Shown one piece after another: positions 28,120-39,161 of a stretch of 64,000 nt of DNA. The stretch comes from Cycas panzhihuaensis (taxonomy: Eukaryota > Cycadophyta), in assembly GCA_023213395.1 (NCBI GenBank), contig CM041465.1:135043741-135107740 (forward strand), in the 5' to 3' direction. The position numbers and the translations under genes were made by a program. The notes under the pieces are model-generated. The model was not told the DNA's origin. It saw only the letters and a program-made list of their open reading frames with translations, and did no database searches. The number at the start of each line of letters is the position of its first letter. Positions within the stretch are counted from its first letter, which is position 1.

Positions 28120-28911
28120 TCATGATGGAGTGTGAGGCTATTTTATACTAGTTTAGGCTTGTTGTAGAGCATATATTGGTTTAAGATTTTTACAAAGTAT
28201 TAGTAATATTATTAGCTATAAAACTTTTTGAGAAACTACCCATTAACAAATTTCTCAAACTCAAGACCTTAAGGAGGGGAAATTTGATAGGTGACATTCA
28301 AATAGCCCTCCAAAACTACAAATAGAAAAATTTATTTAAGGGAAAACTTCAAAAGGTAATCATGCAAATACTGTAACTTGATGACCTTATCCCTTGGGAA
28401 AATTTTATAAGGCTATAAATGTTTATCATGGGCTCATTGGGTTTTGATCTTAAAAGCTAGATTTTCTTGATATATAATTAGGTAATCCATGTCTAAATCC
28501 TCTAAGTCTAGGAGGCATGCTTAGCAACACTATTCTTCATCAATATAGTCCTTCATTAATACCTTTAATGATGGGATCTCAACTTTAAGTGGAACTACTT
28601 ATTCAAACCTATAGACAAGTAAGAAATATATCATACCTTTGGTTATTTATATAGATGTTTGATAGGCCCATGAAGTAGAGTATAGCTATTAATACTAGTC
28701 ATGATAAGATTTATATATCATTTTCTTCAAGATCTAAATGACGATTTTATTAAATGAATCAACTTATCTATTTGCCTAAGGGTAATAGTGTAATGAGGTT
28801 TTATGATTTATGCAAAACTTGTTATAAAGTTCATCCACCTCATTATTATAAAATGGGATTTTGTTACCTATAATTAACACATATAGGAACCTAAAATAAC
28901 AAATAATATAT
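28120..28911 (-). pseudogene. Outer element integrase, C-terminal part
   Basis: Aligned by eye with 54170-54860 of the young element; for example the minus-strand block at 28222-28266 matches the young integrase end at 54184-54229 (NGKFLKK region). The second catalytic Asp position reads Ile-Gly-Asn where the young copy has Thr-Asp-Asn. The frame is interrupted at 28911 by the G-plus insertion and continues at 39162. Confidence 0.7.
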
Positions 28912-29268
28912 TGTGTATGGCTATATTAGTTAACCCATTTTGTACATTAGAATGGTTGTAACTAACTCAATTCATAGGCAAATATAAATACAAACTGTAG
29001 AGACATCATCATTAGTTATTTGGATTGTAATTTTTTATTCGTTGTCACATGAAATGTAGTCATCTACATTCTATATTTGCTATGTTAATTTTGACTCATA
29101 TGTGTATTGTTCCAAGTTGTCTCTAGTTATAAGAGAACTAGAGTAACCTGTCATAATGTAATGATGATGGTTCTTATTCTCATAACATCATGTCTTTGAA
29201 TTATAATAAATAATTGCAACTTTGTTACTTCTATGCCTATTCTATATGTGATCAAAAAAATAAACACA
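28912..29268 (+). repeat. G-plus 5' LTR
   Basis: It starts TGTGTATGG and ends AAACACA. It matches 38800-39161 along its length, with long identical stretches such as GTAATGATGATGGTTCTTAT. Confidence 0.93.
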
Positions 29269-29269
29269 T

Positions 29270-29288
29270 ATTGGTTTTGTTGTCGAAT
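29270..29288 (+). other. G-plus primer binding site
   Basis: ATTGGTTTTGTTGTCGAAT lies one base after the 5' LTR. It looks like the common plant gypsy site of the form TTGGCGCCGTTGTCGGG with C-to-T and G-to-A decay. Confidence 0.6.
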
Positions 29289-29452
29289 TGAACTAGGGAG
29301 AATGTTGATGGGTGAGACCAACTAAAAAGAATTTTGGATCCTCTTCTATTACACCTATAGTAGAAGCCAAATCATGTTATGATTAAGGAAAACATTAGGA
29401 AAGGGAAAGACTCCATTTTATAATATGTAAACCCATATCTATAATCATACCA

Positions 29453-31170
29453 ATGAAGCAAGTGAAGAGGCAACCATCTGTATATTCGATAAAGAGGGAA
29501 AAGTCAAAAAATAAGGATGAAGTGAAAAATCAAGATCTAGATGTAACTAAGATGCAAGTAAATGAAGGAATTAATCAAAAGTGTGAAAAAGAAGAGGATC
29601 TGGTCAAAGAAGCACAATTAGCGAGTACTGACAAAAATAGTCAACAAGATTTCATTGAAGAAGACAACTTGTAAAAAGAAGAAGTATTAATACAGGAAGA
29701 AAATTCCATCAAGCTGGGGATATATAGTGTAGAAAAACAAGATTGGAATCATCATCTATTAAAAATTTGAACTCCAAGGTATATAATAAATTCCCTATTC
29801 AAATTACCAATGGTAACTCCAGGTAGTAGTGTGGGAGGCGTAATGGACAGCAATGCACAAACTATAGGAGGATAAAGTGGGATACCAGGTGAAGGAAATT
29901 AAGTAAATACAACCTTGTATATTGTTGTGCAAAGTGATTTAATATTCTCAAGCCTCCAATTTGATGAAATCACAAATCTAGATGATCATTTGGCATTATT
30001 TAAAAACATAATCCAAATCAAAAGGATCATCGATCAAGGAGAAATCACAGCTTATTTTTTTTTCAATGTTGAGGGGACCTATAGTGGCATGGTTCCAATA
30101 TGTAGTAGCATAATAATTGAATTGGGATCAATTGTAGGAATAATTTTTGAATCAATTTTAAAAATTGAGGGATCCAATAGCTATATTATAGGCTTTGGAA
30201 GAAATTTGATAGTATCCTAAGGAGTCTATCAATGACTTTGATGGAAGGATGTGAGTCATAATGAATAAAATGCAATTGGCAATAATAATCAATCCAATAT
30301 TGGCTATGAAATACTTTGTATGAGGATTGATATCTCAACTTAGAGATAAATTAATATTACATATGATGAATAATTACAAGCAAGTAAGGGAGTTAGCATT
30401 GAAATTTAAAAATCAAATGAAATCAACCTATTCCCAAATGGTGACATAACCTTCAATATATTATCTAATAATGGGTATGTTAATACAACCCATACATATA
30501 TCGTAGATGGGTATTAATTTAGAAATCAAAGCCTTGAAGAAAGAAGTGGAAGCATTAAAGCAATAACCTGTAATTTCTATTCCCAACAATATGCATCATA
30601 ACCAGGAGCTAGAAAAGCTTCGTACAGAATTGTTATAATTACAATTTAAAAAATTAAGAGAAAATATCTGGTATCCCCCACCTTACAATCAGTAAGGGCA
30701 TTTAAAGAATGAGAATGGAGGATTGACTAAATGGCATGAGAATTACCTAAGAAACAATCGCAATACATGGAAATGTTATTTCAGACCTAAGAATAATGAA
30801 GGAAAAATACATAACATCTATTCACAAAAAATAAAATGTGGAGTTCCAAGACATTATAAGGGTAAGACAAGACCAATTTTTTGTTTCTTATGTGAGAGAT
30901 GGGGACATTATAGATCAAAGTATCCACTAGAAAATAAAAGAGAAGAATATATCTATGAAGAATATGGGCCAGCAAATCATGAATGGTCTAATTATCCAAA
31001 GAATAATAAAGTACAGAACACTAATTTGGTGGACGTGATTTTGGATCAAGAAAATCCAACTTATTTGCAAACATAAAGTGGAAAATCAATAAGACCTCCT
31101 CTTATTCAAGATAATTTTCTAGATCCAATAGTGGAGAAGCAACGATTATAGGAGCTAGTAAAAATTCTTC
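29453..31170 (+). pseudogene. G-plus gag
   Basis: The start at 29453 gives a Lys/Glu-rich N-terminus (MKQVKRQPSVYSIKREKSK). A capsid-like region lies near 29940-30230 (LDDHLALFKNIIQIK) and a helical segment near 30520. A zinc knuckle at 30882-30926 reads CFLCERWGHYRSKY, with Tyr in place of the last Cys. There is a frame change between 30240 and 30720, and stops at several Gln positions. Confidence 0.75.
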
Positions 31171-31373
31171 AAGATGCAATGGGAGAAGTTTGAAAGGAGT
31201 CACAACAAGGAAGATTTAAGGGCCTACATTACAAAAGGAGGATAACACAACCATAAGAAGGTATGAATCCTTAGTAATAGTTGCAAACTATAAAAGATAT
31301 ACTTACTAAATTAGGAGTGTCAATCCCTATATCAATAGTGTTTAAGTGGTGGGAAGCAGGGTATTTTCAATAA

Positions 31374-31850
31374 ATGGTATTAGATCAAATTGAAAAGCCA
31401 ATTCTTAGAACCATAAAAGATACAAGAATAGACCCCAAAGTTTTAATGATGGTTTACAGAACAACCTTATATAGAAATATTATAGAGGGGGGCTCAAGAG
31501 TAAATGCACTATCAAAATCCTCATGGATAGCCTTAAGAAGGCCCAACATGGTTGCCCTAGATTATTCGATTAGATTAGCTAATCAATTACAAGTAAGGGC
31601 CATCGGAACACTGTTGAATATTCTAGTAACTGTCATAGAAGTAACTATATTATTGGATTTTATAGTAGTACATATATAGGATGAAAGAAAGACTTATCTT
31701 ACCTTATTAGGAAGGCCATGATTACTGGCTACAAAGGTAATTCAAGATTGGGGGAGACATATATTCACTCTTCCAATAGGGGAGAAGACAATAATTTTTC
31801 CCTTATGCTCAAAGGGGCCAAAGATAGAAAATTTTGAAGATAAAGGTATA
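31374..31850 (+). pseudogene. G-plus aspartic protease
   Basis: The open piece 31374-31679 contains IIEGGSRVNALSKSSW, where gypsy proteases have D-G/S-G-S-x-N, so the catalytic Asp seems to be Glu. RLANQLQVRAIGTL and the YLTLLGRP motif (about 31705) follow. A stop at 31677 separates the two parts. Confidence 0.75.
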
Positions 31851-32099
31851 GCTTCATCTACGATAACAACCATAGAATCTATAGTAAGTTCTTACTCTGA
31901 AATATCTTTTGAAATGTAACTAATACTACCAAGTAGTCCTTCATCATCCTATATGTTAAACTGGTTGTATAATACCTGGGAAGAAATAGAACTAGCTTCA
32001 TGTTATCATATGGAATACTATATGGATTCTTCAAAAGAAGAGGACAAGGAGGAAAAACAACTAGAGTCACCTCAAATAGAAAAAAATGTCTAAGGAAAA

Positions 32100-32720
32100 T
32101 TTATTCCTATAGTTTTTAAATTGTCCAAATATAATGGTGACCTAGAACAAGCAGAAAATCATCTGTAACAATGTATTAAAATCATGAAGAATAAATGGCA
32201 GTAACAATTCTAGTATTTTGTATTTCCCTATTCTTGGATAGTACAAGCCTAGAATTAGTATGGCACATATATATAAAATTTTATTTCTTGGCAAGAAATG
32301 AGCAAAACATTTTTAATAAGATTCCAAAAGAATAAAGTTCCCTCATCTTGGAATAGGGATGATCCATATATACAAAGGTGTATTCAGGAATGGACAATAC
32401 AAGAAATTCAAAAAAATGATTAGACTGAGCTATGGGAGATAATATTTGAAGGAATCTCTACTATCTGGTATAATTCCTGTGAAAGTATAAGACTAATAGA
32501 TTTGGATGCGATAGTCAAAATTTTTTATCAGACTTTTATAAATTATAGTTTAAATGAGTACATCTATGAAACTTTATAAAAAATTAAGAAAAAAAACTAA
32601 GAAAAGGAAGTGCATTATTTTCATATTAAAGTTAAAAGGGAAAATCTATAGGAATAACAAACTACTTATTCCATATTGGAATATGGAGATTATAGCATAG
32701 ATATCGCACCAACGTACATA
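32100..32720 (+). pseudogene. Unassigned segment between protease and RT in G-plus, possibly gag-like
   Basis: The frame can be read through stops as FKLSKYNGDLEQAENHL, then ISWQEMSKTFLIRFQ and IQEWTIQEIQ. The spacing of aromatic residues (a W-x-x-M-x-x-x-F-x-x-x-F block after an A-E-x-x-L helix) is like retrotransposon capsid domains. I cannot confirm the family; it may simply be a long linker. Confidence 0.35.
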
Positions 32721-32789
32721 CAAGAAGGAGAAGAATTAAAGATGCAAGAAATTAATATTGGGATAGAAGAATAGCCACAGACGATCTCC

Positions 32790-33720
32790 TTGGGTGATTA
32801 CTGGAAAGAAGAAATGTTGCAACAAGTGACCTCACTATTCTTGGAATATAAGGATGTGTTTGCCTAGTCTTATAAGAACTTAAAGGGCCTCCCATCAAAA
32901 TTGGATGAACACAAAATTGATTTGATAGAAGGGGCTAAATCAGTAAGGCAAAGGCTATATCGTATGAATCTAAAGTCTAACAAGAAAGTTAAAGCTAAGC
33001 TTGATAAGCTACTAGAAGCGAATTACATTTTTGAGGTTGAAAATAATGAATGGGTAGGTCTTATTATAGTCATCCCAAAAAAAAAAAAAAAAACTGAGAG
33101 TTTATGTAGACTATAGAGCTTTAAACAAAGCCACTAAGAAGGACCCATTCCCAATTCCTTTCATGGAGGATATTTTAGAAAAAGTAGCAGGACATGAGAT
33201 ATACTCATTTACTAATGGATTTAATAGGTACAACTAGGTTTAGATTGTACCAAAAGACTAATTAAAGACAACCTTCATCACTAAATAGGGTACATATACA
33301 TTCAAAGTAATGTCATTCAGATTAATGAATGGTCCTACAACATTCCAAAGAGTTATTCTTAATATTTTTAAACAAACAATAAGGAAAATAATCAAGGTAT
33401 TTTTGGATGATTAGAAATTATCTACTCTATTAAAGAATCACCTTAATTGTTTACGGTTAATACTTGAAACTCATAGAAAAAATAATTTATATTTAAATCC
33501 TATAAAATACACCTTCATAGTGCCATTGAGGACCTTATTAGGACATGCAGTGACAAAAGATAGGCTACTTAAACATCCAAATAAAGTAGCTGTGATTTTA
33601 AATTTCCCTTTTCCAAAAACATAATGGCAGTTTAAAGGATTCCTAGGGATGATAGGGTACTATCGAAAGTTCATAAAAAAATATGCTCAGATAGTTAACC
33701 TCATAGAAATCCCATAGAAA
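32790..33720 (+). pseudogene. G-plus reverse transcriptase
   Basis: A leader with EYKDVFA and NLKGLPSKLDEHKIDL gives way to the RT fingers (VRQRLYRMNLKSNKKVKAKL, open 32901-33116). A 17-base A run at 33077-33093 causes a frameshift in IPKK. RT resumes with VYVDYRALNKATKKDPFPIP, then FKVMSFRLMNGPTTFQR, and the catalytic VFLDD at 33397-33411. LNPIKYTF and GFLGMIGYYRKFI complete the domain. Stops replace Gln or Trp in several places. Confidence 0.9.
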
Positions 33721-33739
33721 AAAAAGATTGAATAGCAAT

Positions 33740-34200
33740 AGTAATTACAATAGTAGTTGGCATTCGAATTACTAAAAAAGAAGATAGCCCAAGCACTGAT
33801 CCTTAGATTTCTAAATTGGGATATACCCTTTCATGTGCATGTAGATGCCTCCTTGTTCATGATTGGGTGTGTATTAACATAGTCAAAAGATGATAAAATC
33901 AATCTACCAATTTATTTTACAAGTAGAAAATTAATAAAGGCTAAAAAGAATTATTCTATGATAGAACGAGAAGGGTTGGACATGATATATACTCTCCAGA
34001 AATTTAGACACTATTTGCTAGATAACCCATTAACTTTTTTATAGATCATCATTTGCTTCAATATTTAATTAATAAGCCTACAGTTCAAGGAAGAATTAGT
34101 AGGTAGATCATGTTAATCTAGGAGTTTAATTTCAAGATCATTATTAAGAAAGGAGCTCAACATATAATTCTAGATTTACTATCAAGGGAAGTGGATGAGT
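33740..34200 (+). pseudogene. G-plus RNase H
   Basis: Motifs in order are HVHVDASLFMIGCVL (about 33835), IYFTSRKLIKAKKNYS (about 33910), EREGLDMIYTLQKFRHYLLD (about 33965). A frame change follows before ISRSLLRKELN. It is a standard gypsy RNase H following RT. Confidence 0.85.
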
Positions 34201-34339
34201 AACTGGAATCTAGGATGATCTTCCAAATGTAGAACTATTTTCCATCCAAGTAGTACCTAAATGGTACAAGGATATAGCATAGTATCTAGCAAAAAGACAA
34301 ACACTACCTAAAGATAGTATGTGTTGAATGACAATGCTT

Positions 34340-35510
34340 CATTAAGAAAACTTTTCCTTTACAATTGATTCAAGGAATGTTATATAGGATGGGACCTGAT
34401 AAAGTCCTAAGGAGATGTATAATGGAACATGAAGTGGAAGCTACTATCAAAGAAGCCCATGAAGGAGTTACAGCAAAATGCCAAGGTACTAAATTAACAA
34501 GTAAGAAAATCTTATTAGTAGGACTTTGGTGGTCTAAAATCTTTGAAGATATACAAAAGTAGATTCATAGTTGTGATGTATGCTAGTGAGTGGGGAAGCT
34601 AGCAAAGAACCTTTTCATACCTTTATATCCCATATTAGCTCAAGATCCATTTGAAACATGGGGATTAGAGTTAATTAGACCTATCAGTCCACCGGCTCAG
34701 CATATAAATATAAGGTATATTCTTTTTACCACTATTTTTCTAATAAAATGGACTGAAGTAAAGGTAATGAGGATGTGCGACACTTAGAGTACAACCCAGT
34801 TTCTATGATAATTATCTAGTTGGGCTGCATGTTAGAAATCATTTCAAATCAATGAAGCATCTTCCTTAATGAAATAATAAAACATTTGACATAAGAATTT
34901 TTTATTCAACATTCAAAGTCTTCCTCGTATTATCTTCTAGCAAATGGGAAAGTGGAAAGTACTAACTAAATTTTGAAACTAGCATTATCCAAAATCTACA
35001 ATCAAGGGAAAATGGACTGGGTAGAGTGACTCAATTCTATTTCATGGGCTAATAGGACAACAATAAAGTGGCCTTATAAGAAAACTCTATTCTAGATGAT
35101 CTATGGACTAAAAGCTATACTTCCTCTAGAACTCCAGACAGAAAGTTTGAGAGTGGCATCTAAGTTACGACTATCTGAGGATGGTTCATAGAACTAACGA
35201 TATGTAAATTTAATAAAATTAAATAAAAAATAGGTAGAACTTGGTTGAAATCATAGAAGATAAGAAGAAAATCATAGCATGATCAACATCTCAAAGTTCC
35301 ATAATTTTAAGAAGGAGACCTAGAGACCTCATTCTTCTATATGACAGTAAGTTTTAAATCAAACTTAGAAAATTAAAGTTACGGTGGCTTGGTCCATACA
35401 AGGTGAATCAAATTCAATCAAATAAAGTAGTGTGGCTCTAATAACTTGATGGAATACTGTTGGAAAAACCAATCAATAGAAGTCAACTAAAATGGTATAC
35501 AGTAAAATTT
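34340..35510 (+). pseudogene. G-plus integrase
   Basis: The zinc-binding segment (EAHEGVTAKCQGTK, then IHSCDVC at about 34570) has lost the second His. The core begins with TWGLELIRPISPP (about 34665; Glu where the first catalytic Asp is expected). Its later part is badly frame-shifted. The C-terminal KLRWLGPYKVNQIQ (about 35375) and LEKPINRSQLKWY (about 35465) are clear. The product is nonfunctional. Confidence 0.85.
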
Positions 35511-35548
35511 AAAAAAAAAAAAAAAGGAGAGAGAGAGAGGGAGAGAGG
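35507..35548 (+). repeat. Poly(A) and GA run after G-plus pol
   Basis: A run of about 18 A is followed by (GA)n/GGGAGAGAGG. It lies at the boundary between pol and the 21-bp array. Confidence 0.9.
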
Positions 35549-35593
35549 ACAAGAATCATAAGAATAGAAATTCTCTTATAACTTTAAAATATA

Positions 35594-36244
35594 GATGCAA
35601 TTGGTTACAACCTGTAAGCAAGAAGTTATAATTTAGATGTAGAAAGTTAAAACTTAAATGCAAGAAGTTATAACCTGGGTTTAAAAAGTTACAACCTAGA
35701 TGTAGGAAGTTATAACTTGGATGCAAAAAGTTACAACTTGGACGTAAGTGGTTGCAACCTAAATGCAAGTGGTTACATTTAAGATGCAAGAAGTTAAAAC
35801 TTGGATGCAAGTGGTTGCAACTTGGATGTAAATGGTTATAACCTAAACGCAAGAGGTTGCAACCTAGACGTAAGTGGTTACAACCAAAATGTAAGAATTT
35901 GTAACTTGAATGTAAGTAGTTACAACTTAGATGCAAGAGGTTGTAATCTAAATGTAAGTGGTTACAACCAGGATGAAGTAAGCTATAACCTGGATGCAAG
36001 TAGTTGTAACCTAAATGTAAGTAGTTGTAACTAGGATGAAGGAATTTATAACCTAGATGTAAGCAATTGCAACCTGGATGTAAGTAGTTACAACCCAAAT
36101 ACAAGTAGTTACAACTAGTATATAGGAAGTTGCAACCTAGACGTAAGTAGTTATAACAATAAAGCAAGTAATTACAACCTAAATATAAGTAGTTATAATT
36201 GGAAAGCAAGAAATTATAATCTAGACATAAGTGGTTACAAGGGG
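35594..36244. repeat. 31 x 21-bp tandem array (heptapeptide-coding, phased near-palindrome)
   Basis: I count 31 consecutive units of exactly 21 bp with no insertion or deletion, although units differ by several substitutions. On the plus strand each unit reads as a seven-residue repeat with consensus D-V-S-S/G-Y/C-N-L; in-frame stops occur in about six places, as at 36025 where CAG in other units is TAG. The minus strand is also open (36209-35556), as N-Y-L-H-P-G-C-like heptads. Every unit holds GTTRYAAC, which in its GTTGCAAC and GTTATAAC forms is a perfect 8-base palindrome. The array sits downstream of integrase, inside G-plus. Confidence 0.95.
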
Positions 36245-36540
36245 TTACAACTTAGATACAATTTGAACATAAAGAAATTATAATCCAAATATAAAGTGGT
36301 TATAACTAGACACAAACGGTCACAACCTATAACAAAATAATTACAACTTGGATGGAAGCAATTAAAATCAGGATGAAAAGGGTTGCAACTAAGAAGGTAA
36401 ATATGTTATAACTTGAAGTAATTAGTCAAGATTTAGAAAAGTCACAAATCAAAGGTGAAATAAGTACAATGAGATACGACTAGCTACAACTTAAGTGAGA
36501 TGATAACTAGGAAGGTGGAACGGTTGTAACTCAGATAATA
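36245..36540. repeat. Degenerate continuation of the 21-bp array
   Basis: Scattered GTTACAACTT, GGTTGCAACTAAG and GTTATAACTTG words continue with irregular spacing and indels, suggesting older, unconstrained units. From about 36540 to 37010 the sequence is AT-rich with no recognised gene. Confidence 0.6.
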
Positions 36541-37010
36541 AGAATGGTAAAAATGTTAGTGATATAAAAGATTACAAATTGCTCTAATTAAATATAGGAG
36601 ATTGTATTATGAGGAGTGATAAAACTAGGTGCAGTTAGAGCAATTGGAAGAAGCAACAAAAAATCGAAAGGAATATAGTTAGTCCTAATAAAAGGGAAAT
36701 TCTACAAAGGAAGACAATAATATTAAATCAAGAAAAAAGTTGGACATTTAATTAATGATCATAGCAATGGAGTGGTTAAAATCAATGACAATTGATAGAT
36801 GCACGTATTAAGATAATATGAAATCTAAAAATGGTGACAGTGGGCTGGCATACATTGGAGAGATAGAAAGGAAGTATGATGGGGTTGCAACTGAGTATAA
36901 GTTGCATGGATGAGTGGAATATAAGTAATAGAGTTAAAGATGAACTAGGGAAGTGTTTGAAAAAAAATATTATAAATAAGTAAGATGAAGGACATCAAAT
37001 AAATTTAGAT

Positions 37011-38090
37011 TAATTTACAAGAAGCATATGATAAGGGAATCAGGCATTCATGGTGGAATATGCCTAAGGAGGATGAAAGGAAAATCAAATTGACAAAGGC
37101 AAGATTTACATAGTTTGTATAAATTGGGTTATTTCCATCTACCACAGATTTTAGGATGGAAATAATTTAACTAGTAGCTCAACAACCTGGTCTCTTAGAT
37201 ATTTTAGCAAAAGCCATTACAAAAATTTTAGAGTTACTAGACTTAGATGAAGAGATACCTAGAGACAAAAAGATTTTGTAAGGATAAGCAACAAAGCAAT
37301 TGGGTGCCTAAATGATAAATGTCTCCACATTTGGTATTTACATTACTGGCATTATGGATAGCTTGACGTGCTAGGTGGCTTATTTCCTCTTTACTAAGGT
37401 GATATTGAGCTAGAAGAACTTGTTTGTACCTATAAAAATGAGATCAGCACTCCTGCAGGTAGCAAAATGAGATAAGTTCAACTGGGCAACATTTCTTTTA
37501 GGTAGATTTTCAAATAAATTGATTAGCATCAAGGCTAAACCTTAGTCAGTTATGTTTTATCATCATAGTTTATTCTAATTATTATTATACTATTAGTGTC
37601 CAAAGATAGAGTTACTAGAGGTAAAGTTAGAACAAGTAGCAATGTGTGGATGGATTATTCTTTATTGGGAGAAGGGAGAAATTTGGCGAGGAGAGATTCA
37701 AGTAAAAGTTAAGAAATTTTTCCTAAAGAAGGCTCAAGTTAGCAACCTTTAGATGACACTAACAGAGGAGAAAGAGAGGAAACAATAATGAGAAGAGGCA
37801 ACCTCGCTAACCGATAAGCAAAAAGAGGAAGAGGAACATAAAACAAGAGAGGAGAAGGAGGAGGAGAAGGAAATAAAAAAAGGAAAACAAAAAGTAGATA
37901 ATGTGCCAGTCAAGAAGGAAGTAGAAGGGTAGCATCCAACTTAGCAACTTAAAAAATTTCCTAACACCAAATAAGAAAGAAGAAGAAAAAGAAACATTGC
38001 CACAAAAAAAGGAAAAAAAAGGAAATTTTAGAAATTTTAAATAGTCAACCAGTCGAGGTATACATTGATTTTAATAATGAAGAGCTCACA
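37011..38090 (+). pseudogene. Accessory ORF region of G-plus, N-terminal domain and acidic linker (function unknown)
   Basis: Read through stops, the plus strand gives a coding-like stretch: PKEDERKIKLTKARF, IGLFPSTTDFRMEII, LLDILAKAITKILELL. After a frame change comes FNWATFLLGRFSNKLI and later MCGWIILYWEKGEIW. A highly charged linker rich in Glu and Lys follows from about 37760 to 37990. The sequence order (a globular Trp/Phe-rich domain followed by a charged linker and a helical end) resembles PMD-type retroelement accessory proteins only weakly. It has no signal peptide or clear membrane segment that would support an envelope protein. Confidence 0.4.
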
Positions 38091-38153
38091 GAGGAAGGGA
38101 TTGATCCAATGGACTGTCAACCACATAATATGGCACACTGAAAGATTTCATTC

Positions 38154-38708
38154 ATGGCCAAAGTTCTTCAACACATGGTGGCTGAGTTGGAAGTCTAGTA
38201 TAAGAGACCACCACCAGATTTACAGAGAATCCAAAAAGTAAAAGACGAGTTAGCTACCTGTGAGGTAAAACTAGAATTCTTGATTAAGTTTATCATGTAT
38301 TGGATGGGAAATACTTCCTATGTAGAGTATTTGGTACCATATTTTGGTGCCTTGTTTGATGAATAGGTTCCACCAAGATTGGAGAAGGTGATTCGTAAAT
38401 TGGGAGCTTGGATAATGTAGGCAAGGGAAGATGCCAAGTATGCTAATCACTTTTGGTCTATGATCAAATCCTTGCAATAGGACATGTTGTCAAGGGAGAT
38501 AAGGAAATACAAATTAGAAGAGAAATTTAAATAATTGCATGTAGGAGAGAAGCCAATAATGACCCAATTATAGGCATTAGGCAATGTGGTTATCCTCTAT
38601 GACCACTACAAAAAGCAAGGTATAAATCTACTATGTACCATCTACATGTCTGATCTACAACAGATTTGAATAAAAATGGAGAAGATTAGAAGGGACTAAG
38701 AAAATTAA
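38154..38708 (+). pseudogene. Accessory ORF region of G-plus, helical C-terminal part
   Basis: A start at 38154 opens about 185 codons interrupted by TAG or TAA where Gln fits. Segments include MAKVLQHMVAELEV, LQRIQKVKDELATCEVKL, MGNTSYVEYLVPYFGALF, LSREIRKYKLEEKF and LQQI. The composition suggests long helices, perhaps coiled coil. I do not recognise the family. It ends about 90 bp before the 3' LTR, so it is the last coding segment of the element. Confidence 0.45.
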
Positions 38709-38785
38709 TCTATTCATGTATTGTTTTAAATTTTGTTCTCATTTTCTGAAATTTGGTGCTTATAAGTGAGAATACTTGTAAGATT

Positions 38786-38799
38786 TGTGAAGGGAGAGA
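38786..38799 (+). other. G-plus polypurine tract
   Basis: GTGAAGGGAGAGA lies immediately before the 3' LTR start TGTGTATAATTG. Confidence 0.85.
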
Positions 38800-39161
38800 T
38801 GTGTATAATTGTATTAATTGTAACTCATTTTGTATATTGGAATAGTTATAACTAACTCAAGTCATAGGCAAATATAAATACAATGCTATAGAGACATCAT
38901 CATTGGTTCTTTGAATTGTAATGTTTTGTTTGTTGTCACACAGAATGTAGTCATCTATATTCTATGTTTGTTGTATTAATTTTGACTCCTATGTGTATTA
39001 TTCTAGGTTATCTTTAGTTGTGAGAGAACCAGAGTAACCCGTCATAATGTAATGATGATGGTTCTTATTCTCATAACATCATGTCTTTGAATTATAATGA
39101 ATAATTGTAACTTTATTGTTTCTATCCCTATTCTATATGTGATTAAAAGAATTAGCACACA
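38800..39161 (+). repeat. G-plus 3' LTR
   Basis: It is the partner of 28912-29268, ending AGCACACA. The pair differ by scattered transitions and a few small indels. Confidence 0.93.

Larger units (their letters stand above)
28912..39161 (+). mobile_element. G-plus: complete plus-strand Ty3/gypsy element with 3' accessory region
   Basis: LTRs of 357 and 362 bp (28912-29268, 38800-39161) bracket gag, protease, RT, RNase H, integrase, a 21-bp tandem array and a further coding-like region. The flanking TATAT (28907-28911) and TATGT (39162-39166) look like a 5-bp target duplication with one change. The host on both sides is outer-element integrase, which rejoins cleanly when the element is removed. 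All long frames have stops or shifts, so it is inactive. Confidence 0.9.

Noticed and set aside
35556-36209. 217-codon minus-strand ORF with N-Y-L-H-P-G-C heptads as a gene
   Set aside because: It is antisense to the element and arises from the 21-bp unit; the sense frame has the same periodicity. Kept as part of the array finding only.
35594-36244. CRISPR-like array
   Set aside because: Units are contiguous with no spacers, in a plant retrotransposon; it is a tandem minisatellite.
37011-38708. Retroviral-type envelope gene
   Set aside because: Its position fits, but no signal peptide, cleavage site or membrane anchor can be read; only an accessory region of unknown function is claimed.
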